From Sediminibacterium sp. (GTDB lineage: Bacteria > Bacteroidota > Bacteroidia > Chitinophagales > Chitinophagaceae), in assembly GCF_030695065.1 (NCBI RefSeq), contig NZ_JAUYTR010000011.1:310001-374000 (forward strand): a DNA stretch of 64,000 nt, in the 5' to 3' direction. This document shows positions 28,887 to 38,009 of the stretch, in pieces (the stretch's first letter is position 1; each line of letters begins with the position of its first letter). A program made the translations under genes and the position numbers. The notes below the pieces were generated by a model. It had not been told where the DNA came from. It saw only the letters and a program-made list of their open reading frames with translations, and made no database searches.

Positions 28887-29528
28887 ATGATACAGTCTAA
28901 ATATATCGTGAATCCATTTCTGAATAATGATCAGGATGAACCAGAAGAAAATAAAGAAGAGAAGCAAGACGCCATGGGTACTTTCATGACTAAAAAAATG
29001 GAAAAACTGTTCTTCGAAAAAAGAGCAGTGTATTTATGGGGAGTGGTAGACGATAAATCTGCAAAAGAAGTTGTAACTAAATTGCTTTTATTGGATGCCG
29101 ACAAGCCTGGTGCAGAAATTAAATTATACATCAATAGCCCAGGTGGTGTAGTTACCAGTGGAATGGTAATGTACGATACCATTAAAATGATTGAAAGTCC
29201 GGTAAGTACTATTTGCATGGGTTTAGCTGCTAGTATGGGGTCTATACTTTTAAGTGCAGGCGCTAAAGGGCATCGTTATATTTACCCACATGGCGAAGTA
29301 ATGATACACCAGCCAAGTTTAGGGGGTTATTATCAAGCTACAAGTGCTGATATAGAAATTCAAGCAAATCAAATTTTAAAGACCAAACAATTAGGGGCTA
29401 AAATTTTAGCAGAAAACTGCGGAAAAACAGTGGAACAAATCTTAGCAGATTTTGACCGCGATTACTGGATGGATGCTACTGAAGCGGTAGCTTATGGCAT
29501 TGCAGACAGTATCTTAAATAAGATATAA
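28887..29528 (+). CDS. clpP: ATP-dependent Clp protease proteolytic subunit, paralogue 2
   Basis: Second ClpP subunit of 213 residues. Triad: Ser in GLAASMGSI (S116), His in MIHQPSLGG (H141), Asp in [11 protein letters not shown] (D192). Its N-terminus is acidic and Glu-rich ([11 protein letters not shown]), unlike paralogue 1. That may alter the axial pore or the ClpX contact, or mark a processed propeptide. Only 4 bases separate it from clpX, so the two are co-translated. Confidence 0.95.
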   Translation: MIQSKYIVNPFLNNDQDEPEENKEEKQDAMGTFMTKKMEKLFFEKRAVYLWGVVDDKSAKEVVTKLLLLDADKPGAEIKLYINSPGGVVTSGMVMYDTIKMIESPVSTICMGLAASMGSILLSAGAKGHRYIYPHGEVMIHQPSLGGYYQATSADIEIQANQILKTKQLGAKILAENCGKTVEQILADFDRDYWMDATEAVAYGIADSILNKI

Positions 29529-29532
29529 GGTT

Positions 29533-30774
29533 ATGGCAAAACAAAACAATTTACATTGCTCTTTCTGTGGAAGAAGCCGTGATGAGGTAAAGATTCTGAT
29601 AGCCGGACAAGAGGGGCATATTTGTGAAAATTGTGTAGAACATGCAGAAGAAATTATTGCTCAAGAATTAACTGCAAAAAACAATCCTGCAGGTACAGGC
29701 GGATCAGGAACTGTTCAAGTAAGAAAGCCTAAAGAAATTAAACAGTTTTTAGACGAATACGTAATTGGTCAAGACGAAGCAAAGAAAATACTTTGCGTAG
29801 CGGTTTACAATCACTACAAGCGTGTAAATAATAAACAAATTGTGGATGATGTTGAAATAGAAAAAAGCAATATCATCATGGTGGGTGAAACAGGAACAGG
29901 TAAAACCTTACTAGCTAAATCAATTGCTCGTTTATTGAATGTTCCTTTTGCTATAGTAGATGCAACGGTATTTACAGAGGCAGGTTATGTAGGAGAAGAC
30001 GTGGAAAGTATGCTTACTCGTTTGTTACAAAACTGTAATTATGATGTAACCGCAGCAGAAAAGGGCATTGTGTATGTAGATGAAATTGATAAAATTGCTC
30101 GCAAGGGCGATAACCCATCTATCACCAGAGACGTGAGCGGAGAAGGTGTTCAACAAGGATTATTGAAGATGTTAGAAGGTACTGAAGTATTGGTTCCACC
30201 TCAAGGAGGTAGAAAGCATCCTGAGCAAAAAATGATTAAGGTAGACACTAAAAATATCTTATTTATTTGCGGTGGTGCTTTTGATGGTATAGACAAAGTA
30301 ATTGCTAGAAGAATCAATACCAATGCTATTGGTTTTAGTGTAAACAAAGACGAGCAAGAACACCAAAGAAGCAATTTATTAGAGTTCATTAACGCTCAAG
30401 ACTTAAAAAGTTTTGGATTGATTCCTGAATTACTGGGCCGTTTACCTGTTGTAACACATTTAAATCCTTTAGATGCCGAAACATTAAGAAGTATTTTAAC
30501 CGAACCAAAGAATTCTTTAATTAAGCAGTTCACTCGTTTGTTTGAAATGGAAGGCATTGCATTAACCATTGAGCCTGCAGTATTAGACTTTATGGTAGCA
30601 AAAGCAATGGAATATAAACTAGGTGCAAGAGGTTTGAGAAGTATTTGCGAAAGTATTTTAACCGAAGCCATGTTTGAATTACCAGGAACAAATGCGACTA
30701 CCTTGAATGTTACTTTAGATTATGCAGAAAAAATGTTTAGCAAAAGTAAATTGAGTGCACTTAAAGTTGCTTAA
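29533..30774 (+). CDS. clpX: ATP-dependent Clp protease ATPase subunit ClpX
   Basis: AAA+ unfoldase feeding substrates to ClpP. The N-terminal C4 zinc domain has [11 protein letters not shown] and ICENC. The AAA+ core has Walker [16 protein letters not shown], the pore loop GYVGEDVE, Walker [10 protein letters not shown] and sensor 2 LGARGLRS. 413 residues, full length. The ClpP-docking loop region lies around [10 protein letters not shown] could not identify the IGF tripeptide exactly, although NAIGFSV is present. Confidence 0.97.
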   Translation: MAKQNNLHCSFCGRSRDEVKILIAGQEGHICENCVEHAEEIIAQELTAKNNPAGTGGSGTVQVRKPKEIKQFLDEYVIGQDEAKKILCVAVYNHYKRVNNKQIVDDVEIEKSNIIMVGETGTGKTLLAKSIARLLNVPFAIVDATVFTEAGYVGEDVESMLTRLLQNCNYDVTAAEKGIVYVDEIDKIARKGDNPSITRDVSGEGVQQGLLKMLEGTEVLVPPQGGRKHPEQKMIKVDTKNILFICGGAFDGIDKVIARRINTNAIGFSVNKDEQEHQRSNLLEFINAQDLKSFGLIPELLGRLPVVTHLNPLDAETLRSILTEPKNSLIKQFTRLFEMEGIALTIEPAVLDFMVAKAMEYKLGARGLRSICESILTEAMFELPGTNATTLNVTLDYAEKMFSKSKLSALKVA

Positions 30775-30795
30775 CCCTTTAATCAATATTTATAC

Positions 30796-30957
30796 ATGAA
30801 TGAGTTAATAGAAAAATTAGTGAAAGAAGCTGGTCTTACAGAGCAGCAAGCACAACAAGCCATTACTACCATTGCTGGTTTTGTGAAAGATAAATTTCCC
30901 ATGTTAGGTGGAGCAGTTGACCAAATTTTTGCTGCTGGAAATAAAAACGAAGAATAA
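30796..30957 (+). CDS. Small helical ORF after clpX (53 residues)
   Basis: MNELIEKLVKEAGLTEQQAQ begins a 53-residue ORF that ends GNKNEE. It starts 21 bases after clpX with no terminator between and looks amphipathic and helical. The central GFVKDKFPMLGGAVDQIF resembles small DUF2267/DUF2780-type helical proteins, but I cannot name it. Protein-like composition and a position in the operon support reality. A possible link to ClpXP is only positional. Confidence 0.55.
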   Translation: MNELIEKLVKEAGLTEQQAQQAITTIAGFVKDKFPMLGGAVDQIFAAGNKNEE

Positions 30958-30959
30958 TA

Positions 30960-32855
30960 TTAAGTTTTGGTAATGGGCAGTTTGATGATGAATCTACTGC
31001 CCTTTCCAGGTATGCTTTCTATAGTTAAGCTACCATCGTGTCTATTAATTAGATCGCTACACAACATTAATCCAAAGCCACTTCCTTTTTCCATTGAGGT
31101 TCCTGCAGTTGTATAATACTGCTTTGCATTTACCCTATCAATTGTTTCCTTAGACATTCCTATACCGGTATCTTCTACATAAATTAATGCTTCAGTTTCC
31201 AATTGCTCAGCACGTATATCTATACTACCATATTCTGGGGTAAACTTTATGGCATTGCTGATTAAGTTTCTCAATACTATTCTAATCATCTCTTTATCGG
31301 CGTAAACAAACATTTGTGGGTGCAAAGCATTGTTGAATGCAATGTTTTTTCTAACCAACAACATTTTATGCTCGTCTTCTAACCCTTTTACTAGTTGAAA
31401 AATTACCACATTTGATCGATCCAGATTTTTACCCGCCATTTGTCCCTTAAGCCAAAACAACAAATTGTCTAATAATGAAGTAGTACCCATGTATTGGGTT
31501 TCTAATTGAAGTAACAACTGTTTTGCTTGGTCTTCAGGAACCATTCCCTGATTCACTAAATTCAAGATTCCTTTCGTATTCACAAGTGGGTTACGTAAGT
31601 CGTGTGATATAATTGAGAGCAATTTATCTTTGGTTTTATTATCTGCTTCAAGCATTCTATTTTGAAAAGAAATTTCTTTGTTGAGTGCACCCATCTCTTC
31701 TATTTGCGCCTCAATTAAAATATTTTTTGCTCTTAGCTCTCTACTAAAATGTTTTTGTTTTTGGTAATTAATAAAAACCATAATCACCAATACTGCAAGT
31801 ATGATTAAAATGAAAGTTCCAACTGTTAGTATGAAAACCTGCTCATCGGATGCACGTTGCGCACGAATGATGGCATTTTCTCTATCTAATCTTAGGTTCT
31901 GCTGATTCTTTATAATATCAATAAAGTTAGTAGCGTATTCATTTTCTTTTATTCGGTGCTGATTAATGATTTGTATTGAAGTGTCTTGCCAAGCAATAGC
32001 TTTTTCCAGATTATTCGTTCTACGGTAGTAGGTAATAATTTGTGCTATACTTTGATCTAATATATCGTAAGCATTAACAGATTTTGCAAAATCATAAGCT
32101 GTTTTAGACATTGCAAAAGCCGCATCTAATTGACCGCGTTTGTACGCAACATTGGCCAACTCTACATTATTTAGTGCAAGCCCATAGCGATCATTTATTT
32201 TCTGGTCAATGGCAATAGAAGCATTAAAAAAAGATACTGCTAACTCTAAATTTTTCCCTTCCAATGCTAGCTTACCTAAATGATACAATGCTTTCTTTTC
32301 GCCGTATACATAGTTGATTTGCTTACTAGTAACCAATGCTTGATTAAAAAGAATTACAGCCGAATCTGGTTTATTTCGATACAGTTGAATAAGCCCTAAA
32401 CTATTTTTTACATTAACAACTTCTTCTTGTTTATTAAATCGAATGTAAACTTGCAATGATTCATTAAAAACAGTAACAGCAGTGTCGTATTTTCCTTCAA
32501 CTAATAAAGAACCTGCAATTTGCTGACTTACTTTTGCAATATTGAAAGTGTCTTTTATTCTTTTAAATATATCCAAAGAAAGATAAAAATCGGTTAACGC
32601 TCGTTTTGTAAATCCTTGTTGATGGTAAATGCCCCCTTCGTATAAATACGCAATGGCAAGTCCTTTTTTATAGTCAATTTGCGTTGCAGTATTTTGGGCA
32701 ATAATTAAAAGATTCAAAGCCTTAGAAATATCTGATCGCTTAGAACTAAAAGCGGCTTTATTTAATGAATCAACAATGTAAGCCGACCCGGTATTTTTTT
32801 GTGCAAATAACGGTGATATAAAACAAGATAAAATAAACAAAAACAGTATCCGCAT
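30960..32855 (-). CDS. Membrane sensor histidine kinase with TPR repeats
   Basis: Signal peptide (MRILFLFILSCFISPLFAQ), then about seven tetratricopeptide repeats in the periplasm (for example GLAIAYLYEGGIYHQQG, SLGLIQLYRNKPDSA), then one membrane helix (ILTVGTFILIILAVLVIMVFI). A coiled coil is followed by the kinase core with LLSIISHDLRNPLVNTKG as phospho-acceptor and VEDTGIGMSKETI and GSGFGLMLCSDLI in the ATPase domain. No DNA-binding or receiver domain, so a separate response regulator is needed. Start moved to 32855 to place the signal peptide at the N-terminus. Signal sensed by the TPR part is unknown. Confidence 0.9.
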   Translation of the reverse strand: MRILFLFILSCFISPLFAQKNTGSAYIVDSLNKAAFSSKRSDISKALNLLIIAQNTATQIDYKKGLAIAYLYEGGIYHQQGFTKRALTDFYLSLDIFKRIKDTFNIAKVSQQIAGSLLVEGKYDTAVTVFNESLQVYIRFNKQEEVVNVKNSLGLIQLYRNKPDSAVILFNQALVTSKQINYVYGEKKALYHLGKLALEGKNLELAVSFFNASIAIDQKINDRYGLALNNVELANVAYKRGQLDAAFAMSKTAYDFAKSVNAYDILDQSIAQIITYYRRTNNLEKAIAWQDTSIQIINQHRIKENEYATNFIDIIKNQQNLRLDRENAIIRAQRASDEQVFILTVGTFILIILAVLVIMVFINYQKQKHFSRELRAKNILIEAQIEEMGALNKEISFQNRMLEADNKTKDKLLSIISHDLRNPLVNTKGILNLVNQGMVPEDQAKQLLLQLETQYMGTTSLLDNLLFWLKGQMAGKNLDRSNVVIFQLVKGLEDEHKMLLVRKNIAFNNALHPQMFVYADKEMIRIVLRNLISNAIKFTPEYGSIDIRAEQLETEALIYVEDTGIGMSKETIDRVNAKQYYTTAGTSMEKGSGFGLMLCSDLINRHDGSLTIESIPGKGSRFIIKLPITKT

Positions 32856-32931
32856 GATGCTAAATGTAGATATGGATTTTAATGGACTTTCGATATTCAA
32901 GATACAAAGATTTGCGTTATACTTTCAACAT

Positions 32932-32955
32932 AAAAAAAGGACCCCAAAGGGGTCC
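32932..32955 (-). terminator. Intrinsic terminator after the acyl-CoA dehydrogenase gene
   Basis: GGACCCC/GGGGTCC with loop AAA (TTT on the minus strand) and a seven-base T-run on the minus strand. It lies 29 bases beyond the dehydrogenase stop. Confidence 0.9.
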
Positions 32956-32984
32956 CGTATTATGAGCAAGCAATCGAAAAACAA

Positions 32985-34124
32985 TTAATGAAGTACTTCT
33001 CTTGCAATCACCAGTTTCTGAATTTCTGAAGTTCCTTCCCCAATAGTACATAATTTTGCGTCACGATAGTACTTTTCAACAGGAAAATCTTTTGTATATC
33101 CATATCCCCCGAAAATTTGGACCGCTTCTGTTGCTGTTTTAACGGCCACTTCACTGGCATAATACTTGGCCATTGCCCCCTCTTTAGTCACTTTCTCACC
33201 CCTGTTTTTAAGATCGCAGGCCTGCCAAATCAATAAATCAGCAGCCATAATTTCAGTAGCCATATCTGCTAGTTTAAAGCTAATTCCTTGAAATGAAGCA
33301 ATGGGTTGATCAAATTGATGCCTTTCCTGTGCATATTGTAAAGCCGCTTCGTAAGCACCTTTTGCAATTCCGGCTGATAAAGCCGCAATTGAAATTCTGC
33401 CCCCATCTAAAATTTTCATGGCTTGTCTAAAACCGTCTCCCACCGCACCGAGTCTATTACTGTCGGGTATAATGCAATTGTCAAAAATCATTTCAGCTGT
33501 TTCGCTGGCTCTCATTCCCAATTTATTTTCTTTTTTGCCAGCACTAAATCCTGCAGTACCCCTCTCAACCACAAATGCAGTGGAATTTCCGCTGGTTCTA
33601 GGCTCACCTGTTCTACAAATCACTACCGCAATTTCCCCTGTTTTACCATGGGTAATCCAACTTTTAGTACCATTCAATACCCAATGATCACCTTGTTTTG
33701 TGGCAGTGGTTTTCATATTGCCAGCATCGCTACCCGTATTTGGTTCAGTTAAACCCCATGCACCTATCCATTCTGCCGAGGCCAACTTGGGCAACCAACG
33801 TTTCTTTTGTTCATCGTTACCAAACGAAAGAATATGGTTGGTACAAAGTGAATTATGGGCGGCTACGCTTAACCCAATACTACCGCATACTTTAGCTATT
33901 TCTTGAATAATGGCATTGTATTCAAAATACCCCAAACCAGCACCACCATATTCCGCTGGAACAAGAACCCCCATTAAGCCTAATTTTCCCATTTCTCTAA
34001 ACAAGGCTTCTGGAAAAATTTGTGCTTCATCCCATTCCATCACATGTGGTCGAATGTATTGTTCTGCAAAATCTTTAGCTGTTGCTGCAACTTGTTGTGT
34101 TAACTCTGTTTCTTGAAAATGCAT
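32985..34124 (-). CDS. Acyl-CoA dehydrogenase
   Basis: FAD enzyme that introduces the alpha-beta double bond into acyl-CoA. Signatures: GAWGLTEPNTGSDAGNMKT (FAD and substrate binding), the middle ITHGKTGEIAVVICRTG, and the C-terminal IFGGYGYTKDFPVEKYYRDA followed by TIGEGTSEIQK. The Glu in EGTSEIQ matches the catalytic base position of short/medium-chain enzymes, not isovaleryl-CoA dehydrogenase. 379 residues, typical. It is preceded by a leader with a strong hairpin and followed by a terminator, so it appears to be a single-gene unit. Confidence 0.95.
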   Translation of the reverse strand: MHFQETELTQQVAATAKDFAEQYIRPHVMEWDEAQIFPEALFREMGKLGLMGVLVPAEYGGAGLGYFEYNAIIQEIAKVCGSIGLSVAAHNSLCTNHILSFGNDEQKKRWLPKLASAEWIGAWGLTEPNTGSDAGNMKTTATKQGDHWVLNGTKSWITHGKTGEIAVVICRTGEPRTSGNSTAFVVERGTAGFSAGKKENKLGMRASETAEMIFDNCIIPDSNRLGAVGDGFRQAMKILDGGRISIAALSAGIAKGAYEAALQYAQERHQFDQPIASFQGISFKLADMATEIMAADLLIWQACDLKNRGEKVTKEGAMAKYYASEVAVKTATEAVQIFGGYGYTKDFPVEKYYRDAKLCTIGEGTSEIQKLVIAREVLH

Positions 34125-34212
34125 TTGACTTTAATTTAAATAGACGGGGGTCGGAGCAGAGCAAGCATGTTCTTTCCGACCCCCTAAAACAAACAACCGT
34201 TAGTTAGTTTGT
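34125..34212 (-). promoter_or_regulatory. Structured leader of the acyl-CoA dehydrogenase gene with GC-rich hairpin
   Basis: GGGGGTCGGA (34146-34155) pairs perfectly with TCCGACCCCC (34175-34184) around a 19-base loop. A second possible stem (ACAAAC/GTTTGT on the minus strand) lies just upstream in the transcript. There is no T-run after the GC stem, so it is not an ordinary terminator. Inside the loop begins a 10-codon ORF (34136-34168, minus strand) encoding MLALLRPPSI. Confidence 0.5.
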
Positions 34213-34216
34213 AGCG

Positions 34217-34224
34217 CAAATCTA
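34217..34224 (-). promoter_or_regulatory. Promoter-like TAnnTTTG box for the acyl-CoA dehydrogenase gene
   Basis: TAGATTTG on the minus strand lies upstream of the hairpin, so the hairpin would be in the transcript. It implies a leader of roughly 90 bases. Confidence 0.4.
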
Positions 34225-34292
34225 GGGGATTTTACTGGTAAGTCCACTTAAAAAAAAGCGTTAAAAAAATGATCAGCAAAAGGGAAAAACAT

Positions 34293-35183
34293 TCACAGTT
34301 TTACCAAGGTTAATAGCTCCTCTAATTGTGCGGGTTGAATAAAAACAATTTTCTTTAAATCGGCTAAGGAAGTAAATAATCCATATTGCTTTCTATATTC
34401 TACAATGGCTATTGCAATTGCAGAAGAAACCCCTGCTTTTTGCAATAAAGCTACACCAGCAGTATTAATAGAAGGCTTTCCAGTGCTGTTCAGTTGTAAA
34501 AATGGTTTAATTTGACTATACAATGAATCGGAAATACCATAGGTTTTTTGAACTTCATTTATTTCGGCAAAACCGCCCAACTTATCTCTGAATTTAACTA
34601 TTCTGGTTGCCAAAACAGGGCCTATTCCGGGCAAAGCTTCCCATTCTATTACTGAAGCCGAGTTAACCTCAATTATTGGGATTTTTTTGGGGGTATATGT
34701 GGGATTATAGCCGCCGCTGCTATTAACAGCTGGGTATTTGCTGGGGCTGTTGGCTAGAACAATACGGATATAAGGAATTAATGCTTTAGCCACAGCGGGA
34801 TCAATCCCCCAAATCTTTAAAAAATCTTTAGGCTCCCTAAATTTTCCACCTTTATTTCTATAACGTAAAATGGTTTGTGCATTTTTTTGAGTCAATCCCA
34901 ATAAAATAAATTGATCTTCTGTAGCAGTATTTGGATCAAAATGAAAATAGGTTGGCTTTACTGGGGCTGGCTTTGCATAGTCCTTTTTAAAGGTTTCTGT
35001 TTTCCTCTTCTCTACATAGTCTACCCCATTCAGCCATGCTGTATCTGAATGCTGTAGGGGTTGTATAGTTGGTTTTATTAAACTAGGCAAATAAAGAAAT
35101 AAGCCCAATAAGAACAATACAATGGCTAACCCAATTCTTTCTTTCTTAGAGAATTGTAAGTAAGATAAAATTATTTTTTTCAA
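34293..35183 (-). CDS. ComEA-like helix-hairpin-helix protein, membrane-anchored
   Basis: About 297 residues with an N-terminal membrane anchor (IGLAIVLFLLGLFLYLP) and at least three helix-hairpin-helix units: LLGLTQKNAQTILRYRNKGGKF, ALPGIGPVLATRIVKFRDKLGGF and GVSSAIAIAIVEYRKQYGLF. ComEA proteins bind DNA outside the inner membrane for uptake. Whether this one does so, or binds DNA for another reason, is not shown. Both possible starts are TTG: 35183, 21 bases after the upstream stop (preferred, MKKIILSYLQF), or 35219, overlapping it. Confidence 0.82.
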   Translation of the reverse strand: MKKIILSYLQFSKKERIGLAIVLFLLGLFLYLPSLIKPTIQPLQHSDTAWLNGVDYVEKRKTETFKKDYAKPAPVKPTYFHFDPNTATEDQFILLGLTQKNAQTILRYRNKGGKFREPKDFLKIWGIDPAVAKALIPYIRIVLANSPSKYPAVNSSGGYNPTYTPKKIPIIEVNSASVIEWEALPGIGPVLATRIVKFRDKLGGFAEINEVQKTYGISDSLYSQIKPFLQLNSTGKPSINTAGVALLQKAGVSSAIAIAIVEYRKQYGLFTSLADLKKIVFIQPAQLEELLTLVKL

Positions 35184-35203
35184 AGCCGCAAAAAATGGCG
35201 GAA

Positions 35204-35980
35204 TTACAAACGAACACAAAGCCCATCGTAAGCTAGTTGAACATGACTAGGCAATTCTGCATTAATTGCGTCATGCATTCCTAGCTGGTGACTAATATGG
35301 GTAAAATATACTTCTGGAACACCTGTTAAATGAGCAATATCTAATGCTTCTTGTAAAGTGAAATGAGATAAATGCTTTTCCTTTCTAAGTGCATTTAACA
35401 CCAAAATTTTGGATCCTTTAATTTTATCCAATTCCGATTGCTCAATATAATTGGCGTCGGTGATATAGGTGAAATCTCCCAATCTATATCCAAGAACAGG
35501 CATCCGATGGTGCATTACTTTAATAGGCTGAATGTCAATATCACCTATGAAAAATTTATCTTCTACAATAGTATGCATTTGCAATTCAGGTGTACCAGGA
35601 TACCTATTATCGGAAAAAGCATAATAAAAATCTCGACGGATGGCTTCTTCTGTGGAAGCATTGGCGTAAATATTCATTGCATTTCCAGAAAAAAAATTGA
35701 AAGCCCTAATATCGTCTAACCCTGCAATATGATCTTTATGGGAATGGGTAAATAAGACCGCATCTAAATGTGTGGTTTTACTTCTTAGCATTTGATACCT
35801 AAAATCGGGAGTAGTATCTATGACCAAACTGGTATGTGCACTTTCAACTAATACGCTTGTTCTTAACCGCTGGTCTTTGGCATTGCTAGACAAACATACT
35901 TTACAACTACATCCAATCATTGGAATTCCCGTACTGGTTCCTGTTCCTAAAAACTGAATGTTTAATGTGGACTGTTTCAC
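35204..35980 (-). CDS. MBL-fold metallo-hydrolase, PhnP-like
   Basis: A 258-residue metallo-beta-lactamase-fold phosphodiesterase. The N-terminal FLGTGTSTGIPMIGCSCKVC has the glycine loop and a Cys cluster typical of PhnP-like cyclic phosphodiesterases. The metal motif FTHSHKDHIAGLDDIRAF (HxHxDH) is intact, and later His ligands are in KVMHHRMP and VYFTHISHQLG. It begins with GTG. It is immediately upstream of the ComEA-like gene and probably co-transcribed. Substrate unknown. Confidence 0.87.
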   Translation of the reverse strand: MKQSTLNIQFLGTGTSTGIPMIGCSCKVCLSSNAKDQRLRTSVLVESAHTSLVIDTTPDFRYQMLRSKTTHLDAVLFTHSHKDHIAGLDDIRAFNFFSGNAMNIYANASTEEAIRRDFYYAFSDNRYPGTPELQMHTIVEDKFFIGDIDIQPIKVMHHRMPVLGYRLGDFTYITDANYIEQSELDKIKGSKILVLNALRKEKHLSHFTLQEALDIAHLTGVPEVYFTHISHQLGMHDAINAELPSHVQLAYDGLCVRL

Positions 35981-36029
35981 CTACTAAAACTAAGGTAATT
36001 TTGTTTGGGCACTACCGTAAATGACGCAA

Positions 36030-36305
36030 TTATTCGGTTACTGTAACGGATTTTTTAACTACTTCTTCGTAAAGCTTTTGAGACTCATGCGTTAACTTAT
36101 CAAATTGAATATTCAATTGGGGAATAATTTCCATCAAAGTATTTATTCTACCCTCGGTATTTAAAAACTTATTCAGGACCACCACTCTTCTGGCTTCTAA
36201 TAAACACCATCCACTTTGAAAAGTACCCCTTTCATATCTAACAACATATTCAGATTCACCCAAAATATCTTCCAACTTGTCTAATGTTGATTGCGTGTAT
36301 TTCAT
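36030..36305 (-). CDS. Conserved-looking 91-residue protein of unknown function
   Basis: A soluble 91-residue protein beginning MKYTQSTLDKLEDILGESEY, with VVRYERGTFQSGWCLLEARRVVVLNKFLN in the middle. Predicted mixed alpha/beta, no signal peptide. The composition is protein-like and a promoter-like box sits 7 bases before the ATG. It is between PorX and the metallo-hydrolase on the same strand. I do not recognise the family. Confidence 0.75.
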   Translation of the reverse strand: MKYTQSTLDKLEDILGESEYVVRYERGTFQSGWCLLEARRVVVLNKFLNTEGRINTLMEIIPQLNIQFDKLTHESQKLYEEVVKKSVTVTE

Positions 36306-36312
36306 AGCAGAA

Positions 36313-36320
36313 CAAATTTA
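36313..36320 (-). promoter_or_regulatory. Promoter-like TAnnTTTG box for the 91-residue gene
   Basis: TAAATTTG on the minus strand ends 7 bases before the ATG at 36305. Confidence 0.45.
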
Positions 36321-36381
36321 AACTTAGTGCTACTTAATTGGCAATGGTTTTATCCACAAAATGGGTAGAAATACCGAATAA

Positions 36382-37941
36382 CTATGCTTTTGAGTCCATT
36401 TTGATAAGCGGAACAATCATTTCTTCTAAGCTGATACCACCATGCTGAAAACTATTCTTGTAATAGTTTACATAATGGTTATAGTTATTGGGATAACATA
36501 AAAACCCATCTTCTTTTGCAAAAATAAAGGAGGAGTTAATGCTGGGAACTGGTAATCCGGCTTTTAATGGATCCCTGAATGCCAGCACTTCTTTATCGTC
36601 ATAATTCAAATTTCGGCCATGTTTGTATCTCAAATTGGTAGTAGTTTGTTTATCTCCAATCACTTTATGAGGCGTTTTTACTCGAACACTTCCATGGTCG
36701 GTAGCCAAAATAATTCGAATTTTTTTATCGGAAACTTTTTTAAGGGCTTGATGCAAAGGACTGTGTTCAAACCAACTTTTGGTTAAGCTTCTATAACTGG
36801 CTTCATCACTTGCTAATTCTTTCAAAACCTCCATTTCGGTTCTTGCATGACTGAGCATGTCTACAAAATTATAAACAATCACATTCAACTGATTCCCTAA
36901 TAAATTATGCATATTATTCACCAATTGTTGCCCATCTTGGTGATTCAAAATTTTATGATAGCTGAATTTTATCTGATCCTTTTTTAACCGTTTCAATTGC
37001 GCAGCTAGAAATTCTTGTTCATGCAAATTTTTGCCACCTTCTTCTTCATCGTTTTTCCATAACTGCGGAAATTTCTTTTCTATTTCAGCAGGCATCATGC
37101 CAGCAAAAATGGCATTGCGACAATACTGAGTAGCGGTAGGAAGAATAGAATAAAAACTATCTTCTTCTGTTACCCTAAAACTTTCGGCAAATATGGGTTC
37201 AATGGCTTTCCATTGGTCGTATCTTAAATTATCTATTAAAATAAAAAAAAGCGGAACATCTTGTTCTAAATGGGGCAATACTTTAAACTGTAACAATTGA
37301 TGGCTCATTATGGGCGCATCTGCTGCTGCAGAAGCAACCCATTTTTCGTAGTTTTTAGAAATGAATTTTCCAAAAGCAGCATTGGCTTCTTTTTTCTGAT
37401 TGTAAAAAATTTCCCTCATTTCGGGGCTATCACTTTTTTCCATTTCTAATTCCCAATACACCAATTTCTTGTACAAATCCATCCACTCTTGGTAATCTGG
37501 ATTACCCGAAAGTGCCATAAACAATTCACTAAATTGTTGCTGATAAGAAACCGTAGTTTTTTCTGCAACAAGTCTTTTGTTATCAATAATTTTTTTTAAA
37601 CTAAGTAATACCTGGTTGGGATTCACTGGTTTAATTAAGTAATCGGCAATTTGACTACCGATTGCTTCATCCATCAAATTCTCGGTTTCGTTTTTGGTAA
37701 TCAGCACAATGGGTAACCTTTGTTGCAATTGCTTCATTCTGGTAAGCGTTTCCAAACCGGTTATCCCAGGCATACTCTCATCCATCAATACCACATCAAC
37801 TGAATGTTGTTGAATATACTCAATTGCATCATATCCATTTGTTAAGGTATGCACTGCATACCCCTTGGTTTCTAAAAAGATTTTTTGCGACTGAAGACTT
37901 TCAATTTCGTCGTCTACCCATAATATCTGTGCAATTGCCAT
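36382..37941 (-). CDS. porX: PorX-type response regulator with PglZ domain
   Basis: A receiver domain (residues 1-120, phospho-acceptor D54 in VVLMDESMPG, acidic pair D10-D11, Lys in YLIKPVNP) is fused to a C-terminal PglZ domain of the alkaline phosphatase superfamily. The metal-binding residues appear in FFILIDNLRYDQW and LATDHGSVRV. There is no DNA-binding domain. In Porphyromonas, PorX with kinase PorY controls the type IX secretion system and has phosphodiesterase activity. The subtilase at 8966-12775 carries a type IX sorting domain and is a likely client of that system. The kinase is not adjacent. Confidence 0.93.
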   Translation of the reverse strand: MAIAQILWVDDEIESLQSQKIFLETKGYAVHTLTNGYDAIEYIQQHSVDVVLMDESMPGITGLETLTRMKQLQQRLPIVLITKNETENLMDEAIGSQIADYLIKPVNPNQVLLSLKKIIDNKRLVAEKTTVSYQQQFSELFMALSGNPDYQEWMDLYKKLVYWELEMEKSDSPEMREIFYNQKKEANAAFGKFISKNYEKWVASAAADAPIMSHQLLQFKVLPHLEQDVPLFFILIDNLRYDQWKAIEPIFAESFRVTEEDSFYSILPTATQYCRNAIFAGMMPAEIEKKFPQLWKNDEEEGGKNLHEQEFLAAQLKRLKKDQIKFSYHKILNHQDGQQLVNNMHNLLGNQLNVIVYNFVDMLSHARTEMEVLKELASDEASYRSLTKSWFEHSPLHQALKKVSDKKIRIILATDHGSVRVKTPHKVIGDKQTTTNLRYKHGRNLNYDDKEVLAFRDPLKAGLPVPSINSSFIFAKEDGFLCYPNNYNHYVNYYKNSFQHGGISLEEMIVPLIKMDSKA

Positions 37942-38009
37942 ATTGCTAAGCTATTTATAATTTTGTTTGTACTACTAAATACTACCTTTATTAACAATTC
38001 AGCAACAGC

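Noticed and set aside
30975-31002. GGGCAGT/ACTGCCC hairpin as terminator for the clpX operon
   Set aside because: It lies within the coding end of the convergent kinase, has a 14-base loop and only three T after it. Possible, but not strong enough to list.
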